23,362 nucleotides of DNA. It comes from Elysia marginata. Its lineage: Eukaryota > Mollusca > Gastropoda > Plakobranchidae. Under the pieces are notes generated by a model that made no database searches, was not told where the DNA came from, and saw only the letters and a program-made list of their open reading frames with translations. This document shows positions 9,291-21,200 of this stretch, piece by piece. Both the position numbers and the translations under genes were made by a program. Positions within the stretch are counted from its first letter, which is position 1; each line of letters begins with the position of its first letter. Location: assembly GCA_019649035.1 (NCBI GenBank), contig BMAT01004906.1:239746-263107 (forward strand). Direction: 5' to 3'.

Positions 9291-12200
9291 CTGGGGACGA
9301 GTAAATAAAATACAGTCTGGTTAGGATATTTCAATCCCCATGAGAATAAAATTGAACTTTGTGAATCAGAAGTATACTTTTCAAAAGGAATGATACAATC
9401 AGTAACCTTAATGTTTGGGGACCTGAGTGAGTAAGTCATATTTCGGAAATTTGATTTGTGAAAAAGCCACTTATAAGTAGGTTCATTCCACTTTTTATAT
9501 AGATACTTCTGTATCTCGAATCAAAAGAAGGTCCTATATTTTCCCACAAAATTTTGATTTTTTTTCTACATTTGGAAGCTCACAAATAAAGGCAATTTTT
9601 AAAATATTAACGCCTTATAATTAATTTGCAAGCAACGACATCTTACTCAATACTCAAAGAGTCAGATTTACTTACTAAGCCATTTCTCATTTCTATAGCA
9701 CCTTCCTCTCTCACCCCAGCCCTGCGTGAAAGAACAAACTCATTCCAGTCTTTAAAAAATAACTTTTTCAAGTTATTTCATCAAGCCTTTCAAACCAAAA
9801 CTTTTATGAAAATAACTTTGTCCAACAGTAACAAGATACCAAATCTCAAACTGGCAATACTGACAAAAAAGTAAACAAGCAGATGGAAATCTGCTGCCCT
9901 ATCAGACACAGTATATTTAATTTTATTGGGCAATTACATTAAGACATTGTTGATACAAGTAAAAAATTTTTAGATAAAAAACACCCCACAAAATCTAGCT
10001 TACCTTGACCTAACAGACGAGCCAAATGCAACGGTTGGAGTGGTTGCCCTTGGGGTGAAGATGTTGGCCCGTCGACTGGCAGTGCCCCCTATTGAGGTCG
10101 GAGTTCGCCTCCCAGACAAGTTGGAAGAAGAAGTGCTCATACGTTTGCTGCGGCTACTGAGATTGCCTGTGGAACCGCCTGGTCATAATTCACATGTAGA
10201 GAAGGTAATCAATTAGTGACAGTTCATAGACATGTATCATATTGCATTGTGAAATACAGTTAAGCACAGATATAGGCTGTAGTAGGACTGACTGACTTAG
10301 AGCAAAGAATAGCAGTTAATTATTTCAACATAAGGTCAAAAGTTACTGCAGCTCAGTACTCAAATTTCATGTTCATTTTAAGTTTTTTGTAGGATGCTTT
10401 AGTTAAAGCTTGATGACCAGGCTTGAATTACGTTGAGACAAACAATAATTGACAAATTTATGTTAAAACCTTCACATAAAATATAAACTAATAAATGCTT
10501 TAGCTTTAAAAGAGACTAATTTTGACAGCTCTGGAAAACCTACATTAAAACAAAATCAGGGCATATCTGTTTGGTAAAAACTTTATTTCCTCTCTTGATT
10601 TTGACCTGTGTTTCGGCCTTAAAGACTTGAAAACAATTTTTCTTATTTTTTAATAACAAGTTATTAAAAAAGATTTTTACCCTTAGCCATAAGAGTAAGA
10701 GAAATAAAATTAACTGTATGGAGGAAATATTGACCTATTTACTTTGAAAAGATTTCAATTCAATCTGTAAAAACTAATAAATAAAATAAAACAAAATTCT
10801 GCTAGTAAAAGTTGCAGGCTAACAAAAAGCTGAAATAGTTCTACAGTTGTGTAAGAAGAGAATGATAACTCCCACTGACTGATGAAGTAGATGACGCAAA
10901 ACTAACAACTTATAAAGTTAATGAAAAAAAATAAAGAAAAGTGTAAGTTTGGAGGCATAATAGTCTTTTTAAGTCCGATCTAATTCATTGAAACAACTGC
11001 CATTAAAAACCTATGAAATTATTCTCCGAGTCTAAGAACTATTAAGCTCAGATATAAAAATTATAAGTTTACTGTAGTGGAAACTATTTCTTAAGTTATC
11101 TTCACAATTAATTCTGTAGCTTTTCAAAATTTCTTTTCCTCAAACAAAATTGAAAAGAAATCTTGTAACATGCGATCAGCATTTTCTTCATGGGCATTGA
11201 AATATTGTTTACCACAATGAGTAAAATATATTAAACAATTTTTTTTCAATATGCTACAATCAATTGACACTTTTAGAATACAACTGCCTATAAAAAGCAA
11301 AAAAGAGAGAGAGGAAAGGAACTGATTAACAAAGCAAAGCATCTATGAATGATTGATGGTGAAACCATTTGTATTATAAAGGGTGATTGTTAGCTTCGGC
11401 CACATCACACTGTTAGCAAAAATTGACATTTATCATCCCTTTACTTTGGCAAATTAAATTTTGTTTCTCCATAAGCTGTGTAAAACTCTTTTTGATGACC
11501 TCCAGATTTGTAGGTTAACCTTCTATTTCCACTTAAACTTAAGTGTTTAAAAACAAAGCATTAGTGGGGTAGCTACCAGCGACACATTCCAACTGATCTG
11601 GAAGAACATTGTTCCTTGAAATGAAAATATAAAGCAAAAATTAAGGAATATGGCTTGTAGATTTCATATACATATCAGCCGCAACAGGAGAATCTTAGCT
11701 GCAATTTTATAAGGGTTCTCGCCAGTTTATATATACATTGAGTTTGAAATGAAAAAGCAGACACAGATAAAATAAGGGAGAATTAAAACTTGTACTGAAT
11801 GAAATTCAACTGAAGCCTTTGGTAACTTGCATCAAAGCAATGTTTAAAAAATATGAGACATATGCTTATGGAGGATTTAGCATTAATTATCCATGAAAAT
11901 ATGGAGGAATGCAGACAAAATTTGTCAAGAAGAAGTAGCCTATTTTTTATTGGGCATAATTTAATCCTTTGTTAAGTTTTAACTGCCAGAAATCTTTTTT
12001 TTTTAGCGTACCAAAAGCGTCTGAGCTTCTTCCGAGCGGAGAGTTGGTGTACGACGCCTGACTGTAGTTGTTGTTGCCCGCACCAGCCAAATTTACCATA
12101 GAGGAAGCGATCCGACTGCGCCGCAGATTGGAGTCGCCACTTCCTGCTAGCGTGGCCAACAGCACAACGGCACCAGTGACAAAAAGCACACATTGGTTAT

Positions 12201-15200
12201 TGATGCACAACGAGATTAGCAGGGTGGTCACAGCAACAGAGAGAGTGTGTGAGAGCAACAGAGGGAGGTAGAGAAAGAGGAAATAGGAAGAGAGACGTGG
12301 ACAGGGAAAGAGGTAGATAATGAGATACAAAAAGAGAAGGAAATTAAGGGAGCTAAAGAGAAACAGAGAAAGACAGGGACAGTTGATCAAATTGCAACCT
12401 TTGTTGAATTAAAAAAAAAACAAACCCACATGTGTTAATTTTGAACTGCATCTCAATCATTATGAGCATTTGTTGTAAAAAATAAGCAAAAAAAATCAGA
12501 AAAACATAAAAATATAGATATTCCTCTAACATAGAGAATGAATGTTTTAATATGTCATGATTCACTGTGTTCCAGTTTAGAAATGAATGACAAGAGACCA
12601 ATCTCCTCATTCTAGTGTTCTCTTCAACACTAAAACTTACCGCAAAATGAAACAAAATTCCCTAAGCATACAAAGACTTAGTAAACTATCAGCAAAGGCA
12701 ACTTTTACCTTGGGCTTTTTTTCTTTTTTAAGATCAATATTTCATTAAATCCTTAAACATATTTTACTATGCCTGAAACTGACTGCAGAAATTTCTGCCT
12801 GAGAATAATGTGTGTAGCGTCATTGTATCTCTACATCGACTGCTTCCAATCAAACTCAAAATATTAATAATACAGTGCAATTTCTTTTTCCTCTAAAATA
12901 CACATCCAGTCCCTTTTTATGTTCCTTTAATTCAAGATGTATAGAAAACAATCATTTTCTTCCAAAGGCTTTTTCTCTTCTAGTGGACGACAGCTTTAAA
13001 AAGACCTAATAACGGCTTAATATACTAAAAAATTCTTAAAAGCCTTGGAAATAATGAAACATATCACATATTAGAAATGTGATTATAACGTGGGTAAATA
13101 TAAATGGGTACCATGTTAGGCACTGCTGCTACTGCTGCTGCAGAGTTTAAACTTCAATGTGGCTATAATGTAAAACACAGCTTTGTTACACGGTATCGTT
13201 CAAATTTTCATTAGACCAGGTATATGTACTGATGTGTTCAGTAAGATGTTTAAATACTTTTTAATATAGCAGCATTACAAAGCCTTTCATAATAATTAAT
13301 ATCGATAATAAGCATGAGCTGACTTTTAATAGGCTCAAAGACGGAGTTGGGTTACTCACATTAACTACTTATTCTAAAAAGCACATTTTGAAATTAATGG
13401 CTAAACAGAAAGATGGAAATAAATGGACTTCATACATGGAGGTTATTTAACCCCCCCTCAAGCTATTCTTTGGCACTGTAGAGGACAAAGCAGTCGCTTT
13501 CAGCTATATAAAGGTTTCTCAATAAACCATAGAATAGCCTAGCTCTAAAGTGTTTTAGCTAATAACCTGTCCACTGTGCAGCAGATAGTGTATGCCCTAT
13601 ATATTATTATAATAAAAGGGATCAATCTGCCCTGAGAAAAAGCACTGTGCCTTCTGTCGATCGCATGTTTGGTCTTGTATTAGATTGGCTTGCGAAAGGT
13701 ATTGCCTAAAGTCTAAGGGCTTTGATATTAACAGTGTAGTCTGCTTACGTCCAAATATTTGAGAACAGTTCAAAATATCAGAACCTCAAGATCGATCCTA
13801 AAACAGATTCGAGTTATCAGAGTTCCAATGAAATGGAATAGATCGACCCTAGTCAACAATAAATATGTAGAGAAGACAAAATATTGGGATTTCAAGTTTA
13901 GAGATTTGAATCTTGAGAAACTGTCTAACTCTTAGCACACAAAGGAGTAATTTGGGCAGCAGTGAAGGGGTTAACAGAGCTTTACTTTTTGTACAACTCA
14001 TCAATACACTCAGCATTGGAGATAATTGGTGGGATAAAAGGGTACATTGTAAGAGATAAGAGATAAAGTTTGAGACAAGGTTTGTGTACGTGATGTGACT
14101 TTAATTTAATGACCGAGTTTTTAGAGTCGAAGAAAATACAAAATTGAAGAATTCCTTTAGGGGCTATTGCCTACAGCAGAGATAAATCTGGCATCTACAT
14201 TGGTATTAAAAAAATACTCAATAAAAAAATTAAAAACTTTGGAGCTCACTAACCAAGAAATTTAAAAAATCCAGCTATGCATTAAAGTATATATACAAAA
14301 TAATTCAAACAAAACTCTATAACTGAAACTATTAAAGCACTGAGTCTACAAAGAAAAAAACAGCTAAGTTTTCTTAGAGAAATTAGAGAAAAAAAAATTA
14401 AAACAACAGTGTTCTTCGCTTAAAAAAAACATTTTTACTGTAAAATATTTTATTTTTAGCCTAAATTTGTTTCTGCTTTTCAGGGAGAGAAAAAATATAG
14501 AGTTAAAAGAGCACTTTAATGTGTAGAGTATGGGTGCCGGTATAAAGAGTCTGGAAAGATGGGATATCCTCAATTCTCTCACAATGTATCAAACCTGTAC
14601 ATGCCCACCAGGATAGAATAACATAGGAGACAGACAAAACATATATGTCTTTCCGTCTCAGAACAACAGATTTCATTATATGGTGTATGTGGTTAAGTTA
14701 AATTATAGCAGCAGCATTTGCAAGAGTGTTTGGGGTTATGTCAAGTTATGAAGAAAACAAAAAGGTTAGCATTTATATAGCAATCTTGAATTTATATGGC
14801 AGTGAGCAAAAGTGAGAAAGAAGAGTACACGATCATACTCCTGATAGCAAACGGAGCTTTTGTTTGAGATAATAGTAAAAGATAATGGAATCGAGTAAGT
14901 TGTTGAAAGCCTTGAGGAAATGGTTGGTGAGTCAGCAGTGCCCGGGATACTACCTCCTCGAGTGCCTGCGCTGGTACCAGACGAATAATCTGCGAAAGAC
15001 GAGGGAGCGCCCGCATTCCACGACAGGTCACCCTGGAAACTATAACGCTGAGACGAAGGGTCGCCATGATGGCCATGTTGCGTTGCCGTAGCAACGGCCA
15101 TGGGCGACATCATCAACATGGTGGGGGAGGTGGGAGACGTGGGGGACAGTAACCTGGTGGATGGGGAGGCCGACCAACTCATGGTCGAACCCCCCGGACC

Positions 15201-18200
15201 AGATCGCCCTTTGACCTTTCTCATCTTTACCGCCCCAACCTCCTGAGACGCTACGCCTGGGGATAACGGAGAGGATGAGTGTACGCCTGAGACTGAGATA
15301 GCCGGAGCTGGAGAGGAAGCGGAAGTACCTGATGATGTGGACGAGGCATAGCCCGCGTCGTTTGGTGGTCGTCGTCTTGACGCTCCAGTTGGGAAGGGCG
15401 AGGTGCGACCCCCAGCACTGCTACGTCGGATGTAGAGATGCCCCGTCTGCCCAGGCGATGATCCGTCAGGCAGGTTCAGCGACTCTCTCAGCTCCATATT
15501 GGTTCTGCCCTTGGCTGTAGAAAACAATAGTAACGATTATCATTTTTACGTTGCTCATACCAAACGCCTTTATAATTATACTTTACAAAGACACATGGGG
15601 AAAATGAAGCAAAAAGATCAAGTTAAAAAAAAAATCTTGAAAGCTTTGCCTACTGTCAATCCTGCTGAAGTTAATTGTCAGTCGTCTTCTGTTCATTCTT
15701 CTGTATTCAATGGTGACTATTATAACGCAGTAGTATAACTATAAGCACTTGAACATAGCTTGATCTGTCACCAAAGTTGATGTTGTTGGTTATGTCCCCT
15801 TGAGATGTACTTATCCAGAGCTGACTGTATATCACCATTTAAAGAAAAAAAAAAAGGAAAATTTGAACATGTGTCATGCCACAAGTAAAATGAGCCAGAT
15901 TTAGCAATTTTTATTGATATTTTGACCAACGCGTTTTTCTGAGCTTTAAAATGTTAAACATCAGAACTGCTTTTGATTTTGATACTTTTTCCACATAATT
16001 TTTTTGTAAGTGTTCACAGTAGTTAATATAATATTGTTTTATGGAAACACCTGTCAACTTTGTGTATCTCAGAAAAACAAATCCCTCAAAACACAGTCCA
16101 TTTCAAATACCACCAGAAAAAAATTCCAGTGGGCTTGTTTATCCCAAAAGAGAGAGGAGATAAATTTGATAACCTGAATTGCTCAGATTATTTGGTCTAG
16201 AGATTATAATTATAAACATCTTGAGATGATTCCGACATTTGACTCATTTCATTGCTTGCAAGACCTAACAGTATAAACTTACTGGCCAACATGTAAACAG
16301 TAGTAAGGAGGACGACAGACAGACGCAAACCTCACCTTTACACGGATCATTCTGCTCCACAAACTCCTCGAGAGTGACCCATCCTCCACCGACCCGAACC
16401 ATCACCGTGTGGTTTAGGAATCTCACTAGACATGTCTTCTGTTTCTCTCCAAACTAAACGCCAAAAGTCCGTGGGGAGGGGGAGGCAACACAAAATAATC
16501 ATTTAAGTTGCCAAACCATTATTGCTTATGAAATCCAAGACATAACTAAGTCACTCAAGTCAACTTAATTGTTTTTGGAATGTTCGAAATTGAGTATCTA
16601 CACAAGCAAGCTGTTTATTCCTCAGCAAGTGATTGGTTGAAGGATATTTTTACAAGCCCAATTCCACTTCAAAGGTGCTCTCAGTGCTTGGGTCCTGATG
16701 ACAATGTATGGGCTGCCACCCAGAGACTAGCGGGGATACCATGACTTAGCCTCAGCCGGTCACATTATACTGACACCGACCCAACCAGTAGGGGCCCGGA
16801 CTGTGCTCGGCTGAGGCTCAAACCCGCGACCTCTTGGCCACAGAGCGAGACCACTACCGACTGAGCTATCTAGGCCCTCCTATTCCTCAGCTCCTGTTGG
16901 AATGTTTAGTGTGCTTTCAGAAAAAAAAAGCTGCTCTTATGTAAAATTAAGCTTCCAACCAGATTATTTCACTCTTTATATCAAATTTGTTTTGAGCATT
17001 TTCCAAAAGCATTGCATAAAGTTGAACATTTTTTACATGGAACTTTTTCAGTACCTGGAATTTCAGTTTAACACAGGATACCATCACTATGTAATTCAAA
17101 ATCCTAAATTTCTTTTTAGAACTTGTTTTTAAGAAAACTGAATTTTTTAATAAACCTACATTTTTTTCTTTGAATAGGCCCTGCTCAGAGAGAAAACCAT
17201 TACACTAGCTGCAAAGTGGTTTAAAAAGCACCAAAAGACAGTCATTTGAAAAAAAGATAACTAAAACTATCCAGCCATACCCATATGGCTGTATAGACGA
17301 TGAGACAACAGATACAAAATAATACAAACAGAAAAAGAAAAAGCTCAAAACAGCAAGTTACCCTGTATTTTCCTTCATCTAGCCACTCTGCCCTGAAAGG
17401 CTGGCGACAAGCACAGGAGGAAAGTTCTTTCTCAATTTCTTCGTGTATCAATTCCATATCAGACTTGGCCTTTCTGTTGTTGTTCTTGGCTCGGTTTTTC
17501 TAAAAATACCCACACAAAAAATTTAATTGATCAAAACCAGGATTACATTTGACATAGTATTAAAACGCTTTTCCAAATAGTATATATGATTTTAATTTGA
17601 GGTGCAGTCGCTAAAAAATTGTGTTCTACACTCATTTGGAATATTTTCTTTGGTTCAAGCTTGGCTCCTGAGCTGAGAAAAGTCAATAGCCTAAAACAAG
17701 GGTATTTATATTATTATAAAGGAACTTTTTAAAACTGATTTGATTACAAAATTTAACTTCAAGTTATCCAAATTTACATCGTCAGCATATACATCGCAAT
17801 AGAGGGTAAAGATCAGTCATCTGAATAAAGTTCAAACTAAAAAAGTATTTTATTTATCCAGGATTGATTCGTACAAGATTGCAGCTTTCACGATTTATTT
17901 CGTTTTACAACCTATTACTTGAACACAGCTGTCTTTAAAGGAAGCCATACAAAGGAAAAATATAAATCAACAGTCTACCCTGTCTGTTTTGAGAGCATCC
18001 ACAAAATTTTTGTACTCAATGATGCCCCTGTTGTTGCCGTCAAAGATGTCAAAGACTGCGTTCAACTCTGTACGGTTTGTGGGGAACTCTGTGGAAGTCA
18101 AAGAAATATAAGCAATGTAATTCGAACCACTTTTAAGACTCACATGAGCACTAAACAGCTTGGTTGGAACTCAGAAGACCAGCGGCACTCTACTGCCCAA

Positions 18201-21200
18201 GACAATCAAAGTGCAGTATCTGCAGCAAAAACTATCATGAGCTTCTACTCTTTGATTGTTGTGGGCTGTCTAGAGCGCTATAAAAATTGACTTGTATGTC
18301 TTATCAAATTCATTTATATTCATACAATTACATAAATCATCCAAATATTCATGGCTGTCAGTTACCACTATTTTATTATAAAGACATGCTGGTGTAAAAA
18401 TTTTGATAAGTGTTGTTTCTCTGTCAATGAAGCCAAAAACAAGGAATAGTTGAGGTTTGTGGAAAAAATACATAGTTAAACTAAAGTGATAGACCTTTTA
18501 GATTAAATGTAACTGATAAACATCAAGACTAAAAGTACTTCCCAAAGGCAACAAGATTAATAAAAATAGCTTTAACTAGTCCCATCCTGAGGGCAATTTA
18601 TATTTTGACATAAACAACCTATTTGTGGCAGGAATCTATAAAACAAATACTGGTTTAAAACACAAATAGATTCTACATATTTTAAGGATGCAATAACACT
18701 TCTTATAATCAATTACGCATATTTTTAGTGATTATAACAACTACCAGATACATTCTCGATAATCAATACATTTGCAACCAAAGTTAAAAGTATTGTTGTC
18801 CCTGTACATGATTGCAGCTGTTTTACAAGGATACCACTTGGGAAGGAGCTTTCTCTTTGTCACCTGCTTCCTTATTCCCCTCCACCTCATCTCCATGTAG
18901 CTAAGCCACTGTTCTCATAATTACTAACTTACTGGACTGAAGCATTCCATTGACAAACTCTTCTCTGTCCAGGAACCCATCGCTGTCTTTATCCTGCCGC
19001 CTGAAGAAATCGGTAATGCGGAATTTCTTAGCCTGGATCCAGTTTAGGTAGCGCTGCCTCCACAGGTCAAAGTCAAAATTCTTGAAGCTCTCAAGCTGAG
19101 GAATAGTGAACAAAAAAGATATAATAAAACGCAACAAAAACTATATGCCTGTATACTTTTCCCAAATTGCCGCTTAAAATATGCCAATCAAAATTAAATT
19201 TATGCGTAAGAGTTTTTACTTCAAATTTAAAGTCTATGGTAAAACAAATCTTGTGGCATTGTGGCTTGGGCATTTTCTTAATGGGCTATCAAGGCTTTTT
19301 GACAAAGGTATAAGTATTAGTTTTCCATATCAAAACGTTTTGGACTTGGAGTTATCTCTGCAGCTGCACTGTGCGCCATGGCTGCTCCCTTGAATGAATG
19401 TCTTGCACTACCAAAATGGCACATCTTAAAGGTAAGTCATTTTGACTTGTGCAAATTGGTGTGTTTGTAAAGCATCAGCCTACCTTAATGTCAAAAAATA
19501 TTTAAAATTTGCTGAGCCATTTCCTCTCAATTGTGCAGAAACAGAAATAGCATACCTTAGTGAGTGAGTTATACCCATTTAGGTCAACGGATCAATTTTT
19601 TGAAAACTATAAAAAATGAGATAAAGAGATATGCCAATCATTGGGACTGTGACAATAAACTCACCTCCAATAGAGTGTCATGCGCATCCTGCAACCTTTT
19701 CTTCCTGTCTACTGACATGTGCCAAACCGTTCGCCACTTGTTCTGTAAGGCGATCACTCTAGGGTTGTACCCATCAAACTCATTCAGTTTCATGTTGCTG
19801 GAAAACACACAGAACATATCAAATGAGGGTAGAAGAATATTCTTCAATGATTGATAGGCTTGATGGCAGTTGTTACAAAATAAGGTAATAAAAAAAAAAC
19901 AAAACAAATTTCATTTTTAGTCGTGAAACTATCAGAAACTTTCACAGTGTTAACCAAGTCACATATGAAAATAACAGTAAATAGTAATTGAAAAATCTAG
20001 TGCAGCTTCTTCCTATGTTTGAAAAATGACTGGCAGATGCTCTTATAATTTTAATACAGCAGATCTTATTTTTTTTTCTAGATTTTGAAAAGCTTTCCTA
20101 ATCAACAGTAGAACTAAGGAAGCCTGGGCAATATCAGCAAAGTGATGAAAATTTAAATCACTATTATACCCAACGAAAAAAAAAGAAAAAAGAATCTGCA
20201 CAAGTCCGCATCATTTGTGATGGTGAGGCATTAGATCGGCTATAAGAGGATACATCCATAAAATGTGATTAAAAAAAAAAGCAATGAAAGAACAAAAAAA
20301 AAAGACAAAACAACTCCAGCCAGCAGTACCTGCCATATCCTTTACCCTGGGCTGCCATCTTGGATTCTGAGGTGACGAGTTTGGACAACCGCTCCGCATC
20401 GTTGTTCTTGCTTGTAACTTCCTCATGGAATTCCTGAATGCAAGACAGAGAGAGTAGCATGTATAAAAAAGTGTCTATAAAATTTGCTGAATGACACAAA
20501 ATTTTTACACTGAGTCCAGTCCATGTCATTAAACACATTCTGGTGCACTCTTAAAAATCTACAGGTTTGCTAAAGGCAAATATAGTTTTGATTACATAGG
20601 TGATAAAGAGGGAAAAAGTGCATATTGATAACATTAATGTAATAACTACCTTTACGGAAAAGAAAAACTGAAAGTTAACTTATAGTTTTCTATAACCCAG
20701 CTATACTTGTTTCACAAGATGTGCCAATGAGTGTGAGGTCTGAAACCTTTAATTTGAGAAAGAGCCTTTTGAGATTTTTCTTCTTTTTAGAATAAAATTT
20801 AAATAAATAAAAGTCTTATTCTTAATAACTTTTTACATCATTGATAACTTCCTGAAACTTTTGACATTTGCAAGCTCAGAAAAATTGAATGTAAAAAAAA
20901 AGGCGACGCCTTTGAAAGTGAAAACCGCATCACCGAACTTCTGCCCGTGACAATTAAATTGCAGTATCTTCCATATCGTTTTTACAGCAGATATTGAAGC
21001 AGTATAGTCAACGGCACACTTATTAGCAATGGTAACAAGACATTTGTTCATTTATCACTTATGTAACCCAACGATAGAAAACTTAGGAAGAAAAATGATG
21101 AAAGCCAGCTCACCAGATGCTCTTTCAGCAGCGTCTCGACCACCTTGAGATCGTCCGGGATCGGATCCCTCTCCTTGGTGGCCAGCAACGCCTGAGCGTC

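Larger units (their letters stand above)
12147..14953 (-). other. intron of the spectraplakin gene (2.8 kb, the longest here)
   Basis: AT-rich intron. It contains the polypyrimidine tract next to the 3' splice site, a short CTG-type trinucleotide run at 13122-13142, and a stretch around 13740-13970 with repeat-like texture (AGATCGATCCTA and AGATCGACCCTA about 50 nt apart) that I could not assign. No extra exon is needed, since the flanking phases already match. Confidence 0.5.

Noticed and set aside
11947..12390. 147-residue minus-strand open frame with a hydrophobic N-terminal half
   Set aside because: The hydrophobic part is translation of the C/U-rich splice tract (Leu, Phe, Ser), and only its C-terminal part coincides with the real exon 12012-12146.
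12785..12798. Perfect 14-bp palindrome GCAGAAATTTCTGC
   Set aside because: Isolated and short, unrelated to the fold-back family, and expected by chance at about this frequency in a window of this size.
13740..13970. Another transposon-like block in the long intron
   Set aside because: Texture and short imperfect direct repeats are suggestive, but I could not define ends or a second copy.
14766..14953. Open frame continuing past the tail exon donor, giving an alternative C terminus
   Set aside because: Composition drops to AT-rich intron character, and the GAG|GTAGTA donor joins in phase to the next exon. Intron retention is possible but nothing supports it.
15332..15520. + strand open frames opposite the GC-rich tail exon
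   Set aside because: Antisense shadows of a Ser/Pro/Gly/Arg-rich exon, with no family resemblance.
16800..16880. A genuine tRNA gene
   Set aside because: Box A and B are present, but box B deviates, no clean cloverleaf with a paired acceptor stem is visible, and the sequence continues into a SINE body with target duplications.
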